Positions 30,397 to 38,494 of a DNA stretch of 64,000 bases are shown here, piece after piece. The notes under the pieces were generated by a model, which worked only from the letters and a program-made list of their open reading frames with translations, was not told where the DNA came from and searched no databases. The position numbers and the translations under genes are program-made. Numbering within the stretch: position 1 is the stretch's first letter; each line of letters opens with the position of its first letter. Source of the stretch: Burkholderiales bacterium (GTDB lineage Bacteria; Pseudomonadota; Gammaproteobacteria; Burkholderiales; SG8-41); contig DATAJS010000029.1 of the NCBI GenBank assembly GCA_036262035.1, positions 156,616 through 220,615 of the forward strand, read 5' to 3'.

Positions 30397-32229
30397 ATGC
30401 AACTGCAAGCGGTCAACGATTTTGTCGTCAAGTTCGCCAACGTCAACGGCTCCGGATCGGCGTCGGCGAACGAGCTCTTCGCACGATCGATCCTGCGCAT
30501 GGGCGTGCCGGTCAGCCCGCGCAACATCTTCCCGTCGAACATCCAGGGTCTGCCGACGTGGTACGAGGTGCGCGTCAACGAGACCGGTTACCAGGGCCGC
30601 CGCGGCGGCGTCGACCTCATGGTCGCGATGAACCCGCAGACCTGGGACAACGACGTGAAGGAGATCGAGCCCGGCGGTTATCTCTTCTACGACAGCTCCA
30701 AGCCCCTGCCGAAATCGAAGTTCCGCGACGACGTCAACGTGATCGGCATGCCGCTCACCGAGATCTGCAACGCGACCTACACCGATCCCCGGCAGCGCCA
30801 GCTCTTCAAGAACATCATCTACGTCGGCGCTCTTTCCGCCTTGCTGGAAATAGATCCCGCCGAGATCGAGAAGCTCTTCTCCGAGCAGTACAAAGGCAAG
30901 GAAGCGCTGCTGCAGTCGAACGTGAAAGCGCTGCGCCTGGGCCGCGACTACGCGCTCCAGAACCTGTCGTGCCCGATCGGCCTCACGATCAAGCGTTCGA
31001 ACAACGTCGGCAACAAGATCTTCATCGACGGCAACAGCGCCGCGGCGCTGGGCGCGGTCTACGGCGGCGCGAGCGTTTGCGCGTGGTATCCGATCACGCC
31101 CTCGTCGTCGCTCGCCGAAGCGTTCATCAAGTACTGCCAGAAGCTGCGCGTCGATCCGGCGTCCGGCCAGAACAAGTTCGGCATCATCCAGGGCGAGGAC
31201 GAGCTCGCTTCGATCGGCATCGCGATCGGCGCCGGCTGGAACGGCGCACGCTCGTTCACCGCGACCTCGGGACCCGGCATCTCGCTCATGCAGGAGTTCA
31301 TCGGCCTCGCGCACTTCGCCGAGATCCCGGTGGTGCTGATCGACGTGCAGCGCGGCGGACCGTCGACCGGCATGCCGACGCGCACCCAGCAGTCGGACGT
31401 CCTCGCCTGCGCCTACGCCTCGCACGGCGACACCAAGCACGTGCTGCTCTTCCCCGAGGATCCGACCGAGTGCTTCGAGCTCACCGCGCAGGCCTTCGAC
31501 CTCGCGGAGCGGCTGCAGACGCCGGTGTTCGTCATGACCGACCTCGACATCGGCATGAACACGCGGCTGTGCGAGCCGTTCCAGTGGGACGACACGCGCG
31601 AGTACGACCGCGGCAAGGTGATGTCGCACGCCGATCTCGAATCGGGCAGGGACTTCGGGCGCTATCTCGACGTCGACGGCGACGGCATCCCGTTCCGCAC
31701 CTATCCCGGCACGCATCCGACCAAAGGCGCGTACTTCACCCGCGGCACCACCAAGGACCGCTACGCGCGCTACAGCGAAGCCGGTCCCGATTACGTCGAC
31801 AACATGCAGCGCCTGCTGCGCAAGTTCGAGACCGCGAAGCAGCTCGTTCCGAAGCCCCTGCTCTATCCGGCCGAGAAGCCCGCGCGCTTCGGCGCGATCT
31901 TCTACGGCTCGACGAGCCCCGCAATGGTCGAAGCGATGCACGTGCTCGCCGAGAAAGGCATCCACGTCAACGCGCTGCGGGTGCGCGGCTTCCCGTTCGC
32001 GGAAGAGATCAACGACTTCGTGGCGAATCACCCGTGGGTGTTCGTGGTCGAGCAGAACCGAGACGCACAGTTGAAGACGATGCTGGTGAACGAAGCGAAG
32101 CTCAACCCGTCGCGCCTGCTCTCGATCCTGCACTACGACGGCACGCCGATCACCGCGCGCTACATCGTCGACCAGATCTCGCAACACGCCGCGGCACGCA
32201 CGGTAGTTCCGTTGAAACGCGTCTCATGA
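30397..32229 (+). CDS. korA: 2-oxoacid:ferredoxin oxidoreductase, fused gamma-alpha subunit (KorA)
   Basis: A 610-residue protein. Residues 1-190 are the gamma (pyruvate/ketoisovalerate) domain, here beginning NDFVVKFANVNGSGSASANE. From about 215 the alpha domain follows, with the signature YPITPSSSLAEAF (Y231) and GEDELASIGIAIGAGWNGAR. Fused gamma-alpha chains are typical of 2-oxoglutarate and 2-oxoacid:ferredoxin oxidoreductases. It starts 25 bases after korC. The last three codons and the stop overlap the GTTTCAC repeat at 32229, so the C-terminal residues may have been set by that element. Confidence 0.88.
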   Translation: MQLQAVNDFVVKFANVNGSGSASANELFARSILRMGVPVSPRNIFPSNIQGLPTWYEVRVNETGYQGRRGGVDLMVAMNPQTWDNDVKEIEPGGYLFYDSSKPLPKSKFRDDVNVIGMPLTEICNATYTDPRQRQLFKNIIYVGALSALLEIDPAEIEKLFSEQYKGKEALLQSNVKALRLGRDYALQNLSCPIGLTIKRSNNVGNKIFIDGNSAAALGAVYGGASVCAWYPITPSSSLAEAFIKYCQKLRVDPASGQNKFGIIQGEDELASIGIAIGAGWNGARSFTATSGPGISLMQEFIGLAHFAEIPVVLIDVQRGGPSTGMPTRTQQSDVLACAYASHGDTKHVLLFPEDPTECFELTAQAFDLAERLQTPVFVMTDLDIGMNTRLCEPFQWDDTREYDRGKVMSHADLESGRDFGRYLDVDGDGIPFRTYPGTHPTKGAYFTRGTTKDRYARYSEAGPDYVDNMQRLLRKFETAKQLVPKPLLYPAEKPARFGAIFYGSTSPAMVEAMHVLAEKGIHVNALRVRGFPFAEEINDFVANHPWVFVVEQNRDAQLKTMLVNEAKLNPSRLLSILHYDGTPITARYIVDQISQHAAARTVVPLKRVS

Positions 32230-32257
32230 TTTCACGTTTCACATTTCACGTTTCACG
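32229..32257. repeat. GTTTCAC tandem repeat, half-copy
   Basis: The tract ATTTCACGTTTCACATTTCA followed by CGTTTCACG matches the right arm of the element at 9049-9077. A fragment GAAACGCGT just upstream, inside korA, resembles the loop and part of the left arm. It occupies the korA-korB gap and ends nine bases before the korB ATG. Confidence 0.7.
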
Positions 32258-32265
32258 GACTTAAT

Positions 32266-33321
32266 ATGACTTATCTCGCCAAACCGAAGCTCCACCACCC
32301 GACCCTCGCCAAGAACCAGGTCGGCTATACCCGGCGCGACTACGAAGGCAAGATCTCGACGCTGTGCGCGGGCTGCGGCCACGACTCGATCAGCGCCTCG
32401 ATCGTGCAGGCGTGCTGGGAGCTCGACATCGAGCCGCACCGCGTCGCCAAGCTCTCGGGCATCGGCTGCTCGTCCAAGACGCCCGACTACTTCCTCGGCA
32501 ACTCGCACGGCTTCAACAGCGTGCACGGCCGCATGCCCTCGGTGCTGACCGGCGCCAACCTCGCCAACCGCGACCTGCTCTACATGGGCGTCTCGGGTGA
32601 CGGCGATTCGGCTTCGATCGGCATCGGCCAGTTCGTGCACGCGATCCGGCGCGGCGTGAACATGGTGTATATCGTCGAGAACAACGGGGTGTACGGCCTG
32701 ACCAAGGGCCAGTTCTCGGCGACCGCCGACAAGGGCTCGAAGAGCAAGCGCGGCATCGCCAACATGGACGAGCCGCTCGATCTCATCGGCATGGCGATGA
32801 TCCTCGGCGCGACCTACGTCGGCCGCAGCTTCTCGGGCGACAAAAAACAGCTCGTGCCGCTGATCAAGGGCGCGATCGAGCACCAGGGCGCGGCGTTCAT
32901 CGACGTCATCAGCCCGTGCGTCGCGTTCAACAACCACGCGGGCTCGACCAAGAGCTACGAGTACGTGCGCCAGCACAACGAGGCGGTGAACCGCCTGGAT
33001 TTCATCGAAGGCCGCGAGGAGATCACCGCCGATTACGACGCCGGAGAAGTGGTGAACGTGACGCAGCACGACGGCTCGATCATCCGCCTGCGCAAGCTCG
33101 CCGGCGACTACGATCCGACCGACCGCATCAAGGTGATGAACTACCTCCAGCAGCGCGCGGCGGCGGGTGAAGTGGTGACGGGCCTGCTCTACATCGACCC
33201 GCAGGCGCAAGACCTGCACCACCATCTCAACACCGTCGAGACGCCGCTGAACCAGCTCGCGACCCGCGACCTGTGCCCGGGGGCAGTAGCACTGGAGCGG
33301 ATCAACGCTTCGCTGCGTTAA
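32266..33321 (+). CDS. korB: 2-oxoacid:ferredoxin oxidoreductase beta subunit (KorB)
   Basis: A 351-residue thiamine-diphosphate-binding subunit. It has the iron-sulfur cysteines CAGCGH (C34, C37) and GIGCSS (C68), the diphosphate/magnesium motif GDGDSASIGIGQ (111-122) and ENNGVYGLTKGQFSAT, typical of 2-oxoglutarate-type enzymes. With KorA it would oxidise a 2-oxoacid to the CoA ester and reduce ferredoxin, or carboxylate in reverse. Such enzymes support anaerobic aromatic degradation, the reductive TCA cycle or an oxygen-tolerant TCA shunt. The window does not show which. Confidence 0.9.
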   Translation: MTYLAKPKLHHPTLAKNQVGYTRRDYEGKISTLCAGCGHDSISASIVQACWELDIEPHRVAKLSGIGCSSKTPDYFLGNSHGFNSVHGRMPSVLTGANLANRDLLYMGVSGDGDSASIGIGQFVHAIRRGVNMVYIVENNGVYGLTKGQFSATADKGSKSKRGIANMDEPLDLIGMAMILGATYVGRSFSGDKKQLVPLIKGAIEHQGAAFIDVISPCVAFNNHAGSTKSYEYVRQHNEAVNRLDFIEGREEITADYDAGEVVNVTQHDGSIIRLRKLAGDYDPTDRIKVMNYLQQRAAAGEVVTGLLYIDPQAQDLHHHLNTVETPLNQLATRDLCPGAVALERINASLR

Positions 33322-33330
33322 AAAGCAATC

Positions 33331-33470
33331 GACCGCCAAGGACGCAAAGGACGCAAAGGTTTTCGTCGATCGGTGACGCTCCGAGCTATCGTGCTCAAGT
33401 GCGTGCATGTCGAGATCGCCCACCCGCTTCGTCGCCTTTCCTTTGCGTCCTTTGCGTCCTTTGCGGTTAA
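33331..33470. repeat. CAAAGGACG/CGTCCTTTG tandem-inverted repeat, copy 2
   Basis: The left arm is GACCGCCAAGGACGCAAAGG followed by ACGCAAAGG. The right arm is CCTTTGCGTCCTTTGCGTCC followed by TTTGCGGTTAA. About 80 non-repetitive bases separate them. It sits between convergent korB and soxA. Confidence 0.85.
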
Positions 33471-33486
33471 AACGCTTTTGTAGTCT

Positions 33487-34275
33487 TCAGCGGCGCACCC
33501 CAGGCGCCTCGATCGGCAGGCCATTAGCCCGCCACGCGAGGAAGAGTTCGAGTTCCACGAGCTCCCGCGCGCCGTACGGCGGCATCTGCGCGCGCAATCC
33601 CGAATAGCACGCACGCAGGCGGCGCTGGAGCGAGCCCAGCGTCTGCCACTCCTGCCGGTACGTCGGGAAGCCCGTCGGCTGCCCCTGGCTGATCTTCTCG
33701 AACAGCAGCGTGCGATCCCAGTTGCGGTCGTGGCAGTGCGCGCAGGAGAGGTTCATCTGCCCCATGCGCCGGTAGAAACGGCTGCGACCGCGCTCGAAGT
33801 CGCGCGCGTTGTGGGCGTCGATCGTGACGTTCATCGGCACGCCGCGCGATTGATTCGTCACGAACGCGCTCATCGCGAGGAGCTCGTCCGATTCGAGCGC
33901 GTAAGGCAGCGCCTGCTGATGGCGCTCGCGGCAGAGGTTGATCCGGTCGGAGAGATTGACGAGCCGCGCGCTGGGCGGGTCGACCCGGGGATAGTGCGCA
34001 GCCGCGCCTTTCAGGCTCTTGCCCGCCTCGTCATGACAGCTCGCGCACGATTTCCCCGATTTGCCGGCGGGCTCGGACCACAGCTTCGCGCCGCGCTCGA
34101 CCCACAGCATGCCGGGATTCTCGAAATCGTCCGCCTGGAGCTTGCGGTTCGCCTCGCTGGTGAAGGTGCTGCCGTTCCTCAACTGCTCCGGCGGGATCGG
34201 CCGCTCGAGCGGTGCGGCCGACGCGCACGCGAAAGCGAAGGCCGCGGCGATCGCGACCGTGCGCACCAGCGTCAT
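33487..34275 (-). CDS. soxA: Diheme cytochrome SoxA (L-cysteine S-thiosulfotransferase subunit)
   Basis: With SoxX, SoxA oxidatively couples thiosulfate to the cysteine of SoxY in the periplasm. The 262-residue protein has a signal peptide (MTLVRTVAIAAAFAFACASA), two heme c sites (CASCH at 77-81 and CAHCH at 178-182) and the active-site cysteine that ligates the second heme (RACYSGLRAQ, C223). C115 could form the usual disulfide. The ATG at 34275 overlaps the soxZ stop by four bases. No soxB follows; the next gene, korB, is on the other strand. Confidence 0.93.
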   Translation of the reverse strand: MTLVRTVAIAAAFAFACASAAPLERPIPPEQLRNGSTFTSEANRKLQADDFENPGMLWVERGAKLWSEPAGKSGKSCASCHDEAGKSLKGAAAHYPRVDPPSARLVNLSDRINLCRERHQQALPYALESDELLAMSAFVTNQSRGVPMNVTIDAHNARDFERGRSRFYRRMGQMNLSCAHCHDRNWDRTLLFEKISQGQPTGFPTYRQEWQTLGSLQRRLRACYSGLRAQMPPYGARELVELELFLAWRANGLPIEAPGVRR

Positions 34276-34592
34276 CCGGCGACCGTGATCGGCACCCGCT
34301 CGCTCCCGCGCACGCCGGCGTCGTCGACCCATTCGAACACCATGTCGCCGCTCGCGGTCGCGCGCGTGTAGAACTGCAGATAGGGATTCGCCGAGATCCC
34401 CGAGCCCATCTCGGCGCGGAACACCTCGGCGCCGTCGTAAGTGCACGTGAGCGTGTTCACGACGTTCTTGGGAATCGGCTTGCCGCGGTTGTCGTAGCGA
34501 AAGCCGGTCTCCATCGGGTGCTGGATCGCGATGCGCACGGTGATGAGCTCGCCGCGCTTCGCTTCCTTCGGGATCTGTATGCGGGCAACCAT
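34272..34592 (-). CDS. soxZ: Sulfur carrier complex subunit SoxZ
   Basis: SoxZ pairs with SoxY to present sulfur intermediates. The 106-residue protein starts MVARIQIPKEAKRGELITVR and contains the family segments IQHPMETGFRYDNRGKPIPK and GISANPYLQFYTRA. It has no signal peptide, as usual, and would be exported with the Tat-signal-bearing SoxY. It begins five bases after soxY and is coupled to soxA. Confidence 0.93.
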   Translation of the reverse strand: MVARIQIPKEAKRGELITVRIAIQHPMETGFRYDNRGKPIPKNVVNTLTCTYDGAEVFRAEMGSGISANPYLQFYTRATASGDMVFEWVDDAGVRGSERVPITVAG

Positions 34593-34597
34593 GGCGG

Positions 34598-35059
34598 TCA
34601 GGTGGCGTCGAGGCACGCCGTCTCGGTGACGACGACGTGCGCGGTGGCGGCCTGGAACGAGCCGTCGGCCATCGCCGCGACGACCAGGATGTTCTGCTCG
34701 CCGTTGAGACGTACGCGCGTGGCGATCTCGGCGCGGCCGCAGCGCGGATTGAGGTGGTAGGTCGCGATCACCGGCCGCGGATTCTTCTCCGACAGCACGT
34801 GGATCGCTTTGACGTAGTCGCTCTCGTTCATCGCGCTCGCGACCGTGATCTTGAGCGGCACCGAGTGGCCGTTGTCCGAGAGCGAGGGGATGTCGAGCGT
34901 GACGCGCCCTTCCTGGAGCGGCGCGCCGCCGGTGATCTTCTGCACGAGCGGATCGAGCACCTCGATCCTGGGCAGCGCGGCGGCGCTCACGCGCACGTGG
35001 GCGCCTACGACGCCGGCCGCGGCGGCGGCGAGAAAGCGGCGTCTCGAGCGGTTCTTCAT
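34598..35059 (-). CDS. soxY: Sulfur carrier SoxY with non-canonical C-terminus
   Basis: SoxY carries thiosulfate-derived sulfur on a C-terminal cysteine. The 153-residue protein has a Tat-like signal (NRSRRRFLAAAAAGVVGA) and a SoxY immunoglobulin-like domain (VTLDIPSLSDNGHSVPLKIT). Canonical SoxY ends GGCGG, a flexible swinging arm. This one ends VVVTETACLDAT, with a lone cysteine at C149 but no glycines around it. It may belong to a divergent SoxY branch with a stiffer arm. It lies between soxX and soxZ, so the complex partner is clear. Confidence 0.88.
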   Translation of the reverse strand: MKNRSRRRFLAAAAAGVVGAHVRVSAAALPRIEVLDPLVQKITGGAPLQEGRVTLDIPSLSDNGHSVPLKITVASAMNESDYVKAIHVLSEKNPRPVIATYHLNPRCGRAEIATRVRLNGEQNILVVAAMADGSFQAATAHVVVTETACLDAT

Positions 35060-35060
35060 C

Positions 35061-35489
35061 TCAGCGTAACGTTGATAGATAGGCGACGACGTCTTCGACC
35101 TGCTGTGCGGTCAGCACCGGTTTTCCTCGATACGGCTCCATCACGCGGTCCAGCCCGTAGGTGCGATAGTACGCCGGCATCGCGACGTCCGGCTTCACTC
35201 GAGTCGGGTCGACGACGCGCAAGCGAATCTGCGACTTGGAGAGCCGCGATCCCACGCCTGCGAGCGGCGGCGCGACGTTGCCCATGAAGCGCTGTTCCGG
35301 ATCCGGTATCGAGTGACACAAGAGACAGTTCGCATCCCGACCGATGACGATCTCGCGGCCCCGCTGCGGATCGCCGGCCGCCCTGGTCAGGGGCTCGTCG
35401 ATCGCATCGCCGTTCACGGCGTAAGGCAGCGTCGTCGCGGCACACGCGGCAACCCCGGCGAGCATAAGCGCCCCCAATGGGTGACTCAC
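35061..35489 (-). CDS. soxX: Monoheme cytochrome SoxX
   Basis: SoxX takes electrons from SoxA during thiosulfate coupling. The 142-residue protein has a signal-like hydrophobic start, one heme c site (CLLCH, 55-59) and a likely axial methionine in DVAMPAYYRT (M104). The segments GNVAPPLAGVGSRLSKSQIR and VVDPTRVKPD are typical. The start used is a GTG at 35489, with GGAGGA 15 bases upstream. An internal ATG nine codons later is an alternative. It is the first gene of soxXYZA. Confidence 0.88.
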   Translation of the reverse strand: MSHPLGALMLAGVAACAATTLPYAVNGDAIDEPLTRAAGDPQRGREIVIGRDANCLLCHSIPDPEQRFMGNVAPPLAGVGSRLSKSQIRLRVVDPTRVKPDVAMPAYYRTYGLDRVMEPYRGKPVLTAQQVEDVVAYLSTLR

Positions 35490-35585
35490 GATTTTACGTA
35501 TGAGTTCCTCCGCGGGGTCGGATCCCCGATCGCCCGGTGGCGCCGGCGCCCCCGCTTCCCCGTATTATCGCGCGAAGTCAGGCGT

Positions 35586-37001
35586 CTATAGCCAGTATTC
35601 CCAGACCCTCGCCGCCGTCTCCTTCATCCGCACCTCGATGCCCCGGCGAGCCCATGCGTCGGGCGTTATACGCACCGCCTCCTTCAGATCGCGGGCGAAC
35701 ATCGCTTCCATCTGCTGGCCGAAATCCCAGCCCAGCACCACCGCGTTGAGCTCGGCGTTGTGGAGGAAGCTGCGCCAGTCGAGGTTGCTCGAGCCGACGG
35801 TCGACCACACACCGTCGATCACGATCGTCTTGGCGTGCAGCAGCGCGGTCTGGCGCTCGTAGATCTGCACCCCGGCTTCGAGCAGCTCGGCGTAATGCGA
35901 GCGCCCGGCGTGGAACACCGCCCAGAAATCGGTGTACGACGGCAGCACGAGCTTCACGTCGACGCCGCGGCGCGCGGCGGCTTTCAGCACCTGGATCGTC
36001 TGCGGATCGGGGACGAAGTACGCCATGGTGATGTGGACGGACTTCTCCGCGGATTCGATCGCGCCGAGCAGCGCGACGTAGATCGCCGGCACCTCGTCGT
36101 CGGGACCGCTCGCGATGATGCGCACCGGGTGCGAGCCCGCGCGCTTCGCGGGCGGGAACCACGTGCGCTCCTCGAAGGCCGGACCGCCCTGCTTCTGCCA
36201 CGTGTCCATGAAGAGCCGCTGGAGCTGCTCGACCGCGGGCCCCTCGATGCGCACGTTGGTGTCGCGCCAGCCGACATCCCCGTTCTTCGTGTCCGATCCG
36301 CGGGAGAAGCCGCCGCCCGAGCCGAAGCCGCTGCCGCGGCGTCCCGAGCCCGGCGACGAACCGCTCGAATACACCTCGCTGATGTTGATCCCCCCGGTGA
36401 ACGCGACCTCGCCGTCGACGATGACCGTCTTGCGGTGATTGCGGTTGTTCACGCGCCACCCCCCGCGCGCCTTCAGCGGATTGACCGGGTTGTACTCGAG
36501 CACGTTGACGCCGCCGTCGCGCAGCCGCTGGAAGAAAGGCGCCGGCGTCTTGTTGCAGCCGACGCTGTCGTACATGAGGTTCACCGCCACGCCCTGCGCG
36601 CGCTTCTTCAGCAGCGCGTCGGCGAAGCGGCGGCCGACTTCGTCGTCCTCGATGATGTAGAACTCGAGGTTGATCGAGTCTTTCGCGCGGTCGATCGACT
36701 CGAACATCGAGCGGTAGCTCGAGGGACCGTCGATCAGCATGGTCGCGCTGTTGCCGACGGTGAGCGGGCGGCCCGCGACGTCCTCCTCGACCGCGAGGTG
36801 CCGCACGAGCAGGTCCGAGGCGCCTTTCGCCTGCAGCCTCGCCAGCACGGCCGCGGTGCGCTTCTCGGACAGCTCGCCCCGTACGCCGACGATGGTCGGC
36901 CGCTTGTCCGTATCGACCGCGTTCGACCACGGGTGCACCTCCGGAAGCGTCGCGCATCCGGCAAGCAGCGTGAGGACGAACAGGACGACGGCAGAGCGCA
37001 T
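35586..37001 (-). CDS. Lipoprotein phospholipase D / cardiolipin synthase-like protein
   Basis: A 471-residue protein with two HKD motifs (NHRKTVIVDG near residue 189 and LHAKTIVIDG near 389), each followed by the usual GG or GSSNLD, so both catalytic halves are intact. The N-terminus is a lipoprotein signal (LTLLAGCATLP, lipobox C16), unlike membrane-helix cardiolipin synthases. A glycine/serine-rich insertion (about residues 208-238, including GSGRRGSGFGSGGGFSRGSD) interrupts the first half. It likely acts on phospholipids at the periplasmic face. The upstream spacer is an inverted purine/pyrimidine repeat. Confidence 0.85.
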   Translation of the reverse strand: MRSAVVLFVLTLLAGCATLPEVHPWSNAVDTDKRPTIVGVRGELSEKRTAAVLARLQAKGASDLLVRHLAVEEDVAGRPLTVGNSATMLIDGPSSYRSMFESIDRAKDSINLEFYIIEDDEVGRRFADALLKKRAQGVAVNLMYDSVGCNKTPAPFFQRLRDGGVNVLEYNPVNPLKARGGWRVNNRNHRKTVIVDGEVAFTGGINISEVYSSGSSPGSGRRGSGFGSGGGFSRGSDTKNGDVGWRDTNVRIEGPAVEQLQRLFMDTWQKQGGPAFEERTWFPPAKRAGSHPVRIIASGPDDEVPAIYVALLGAIESAEKSVHITMAYFVPDPQTIQVLKAAARRGVDVKLVLPSYTDFWAVFHAGRSHYAELLEAGVQIYERQTALLHAKTIVIDGVWSTVGSSNLDWRSFLHNAELNAVVLGWDFGQQMEAMFARDLKEAVRITPDAWARRGIEVRMKETAARVWEYWL

Positions 37002-37044
37002 CGCACCAGCGGCAGAGTGTAAGGGCTGCCTGCTGGTGCAATTA

Positions 37045-37147
37045 GCGGGCCGCTTCGCGGCCCGCGAGAAGAGAAAGGAGAGAGGTGAGGGGGAAAATGC
37101 CGAGAGCGGAAATTATGCCGTCTCCTCTCTCCTATCCCGCTCCTCTC
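37045..37147. repeat. Hairpin plus GAGAGG/CCTCTC inverted repeat
   Basis: GCGGGCCGC-TTC-GCGGCCCGC (37045-37065) is a perfect nine-base hairpin. It is followed by a purine-rich arm (GAGAAGAGAAAGGAGAGAGG, 37065 onward) and a pyrimidine-rich arm (CTCCTCTCTCCTATCCCGCT, from about 37122). It lies between the exported methyltransferase gene and the phospholipase gene. Confidence 0.65.
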
Positions 37148-37723
37148 TTACGCTTTGGGAATACGCCAGAGATAGACGGTCGTCGCATTCACCGACGCCG
37201 TCGCCTCCGGCTTCCAGTCGCCCATGTCGAACGCGTGCGACACGACGCGAGTGCCGGGCTTGAGGTCCTTCAGGAGCTTGGGCTTGAGCTTCTCGTTCAG
37301 GCGCGTCAGCAGGTACAGCGTGACGACCGTCGCCTCGGAGATGTCGGACTCGAAGAGGTCGGCCTCGACGAACTTCACCTTGTCGGTGACCTTGGCCGCC
37401 TTGGCGTTGGCGGTCGCTTCCTGGATGCGCTTGGGATCGATGTCGATCCCGACCGAGCGGCAGCCATACTTCTGCGCGGCGGTGATGACGATGCGCCCGT
37501 CGCCGCAGCCGAGATCGTAGACGGTGTCCTTCGCGGTCACTTTCGCCATCTCGAGCATCTTCTCGACGACCTCGTTCGGCGTCGGCACGAAGATGACGTC
37601 GGGGCTGCGCCGCACCGGCGCGGTCGCGGCCTGCGAGAGGAGGATGCGCGAAGGCTCGTAAGCGTAGGCGATGCCCGCCGCGCTCGTGGCGGCGACACCC
37701 GCTAGGAACTGTCTGCGGTGCAT
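37148..37723 (-). CDS. Tat-signal-bearing class I SAM-dependent methyltransferase
   Basis: A 191-residue protein starting after AAGGAG. The N-terminus MHRRQFLAGVAATSAAGIAY has the RRxFL pattern of a Tat signal. A class I methyltransferase domain follows, with motif I YDLGCGDGRIVITAA (69-83) and GIDIDPKRIQEA as motif II. The C-terminal beta strand is shortened (SHAFDMGDWKPEAT). Export of a SAM-dependent enzyme is puzzling because SAM is cytoplasmic, although folded Tat cargo can carry cofactor. The substrate is unknown. Confidence 0.78.
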   Translation of the reverse strand: MHRRQFLAGVAATSAAGIAYAYEPSRILLSQAATAPVRRSPDVIFVPTPNEVVEKMLEMAKVTAKDTVYDLGCGDGRIVITAAQKYGCRSVGIDIDPKRIQEATANAKAAKVTDKVKFVEADLFESDISEATVVTLYLLTRLNEKLKPKLLKDLKPGTRVVSHAFDMGDWKPEATASVNATTVYLWRIPKA

Positions 37724-37788
37724 CTTGCTGGCTCCTTGTGGACGGACGGACAAAAGAGCTTAGCAGACTGGTCGTCTCGCCGAGATCG

Positions 37789-38490
37789 CTAGGGAACGCG
37801 GACCTGGTTCATCCTCGCCAGGATCGTCGACGTGCGCCGCTGCAGATAAGCGGTGTTGCGGCCGGGGCCGTAGCTGCGCGGGCTCGGCACCATCGCCGCG
37901 AGGCGCGCCGCCTGCTCGGGGCCGAGGTGCGCCGCGGTGACCCCGAAGTGATAACGGGCCGCAGCCTCCGCGCCGAAGATGCCGTCCTCGCCCCACTCGA
38001 TGACGTTCAGGTACAGCTCGAGGATGCGGCGCTTGTCCATGATCACTTCGATCATGACGGTGATCGCGGCCTCCTGCGCCTTGCGCCAGAACGCACGCTC
38101 GCCGGTGAGGAAGAGGTTTTTCGCGAGCTGCTGGGTGATCGTCGAGCCGCCGGCGACGACCTCGCCTTCCCTCAGGTTCTTCTCGTACGCCTTCTGGATG
38201 CCTTTCCAGTCGAAGCCGTCGTGCTGGAAGAAGGTCGCGTCCTCCGCCGCGACGACCGCGCGCTTGAGGTTCGCGGAGATGTGCCCGTACGGCACGAACG
38301 CGTACACGAGCTTCGCCCTGGGCTTGTCCTCGCGCAGCGCCTCGAGGCGGGCGCGCATGAAGGCGGTCATGTCCGGGTTGAACCGCGAGTAGTACCAGAC
38401 GTTGCCGAAGAACCAGAACTGGAGGAGCGTGAGCGCGATCAGCGCGAGCAGGATGAAGCGCCACGTGAAGCGCCAGAGCGCACCGATCAT
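37789..38490 (-). CDS. mtgA: Monofunctional biosynthetic peptidoglycan transglycosylase
   Basis: MtgA polymerises lipid II into glycan strands. The 233-residue protein has one N-terminal membrane anchor (about 10-30) and a GT51 domain with the catalytic glutamate in AAEDATFFQHDGFDW (E83) and the motif GGSTITQQLAKNLFL (114-128), then RKAQEAAITVMIE and LNVIEWGEDGIFGAE. It follows aroE by four bases, the usual betaproteobacterial pair. Confidence 0.95.
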   Translation of the reverse strand: MIGALWRFTWRFILLALIALTLLQFWFFGNVWYYSRFNPDMTAFMRARLEALREDKPRAKLVYAFVPYGHISANLKRAVVAAEDATFFQHDGFDWKGIQKAYEKNLREGEVVAGGSTITQQLAKNLFLTGERAFWRKAQEAAITVMIEVIMDKRRILELYLNVIEWGEDGIFGAEAAARYHFGVTAAHLGPEQAARLAAMVPSPRSYGPGRNTAYLQRRTSTILARMNQVRVP

Positions 38491-38494
38491 GCGC

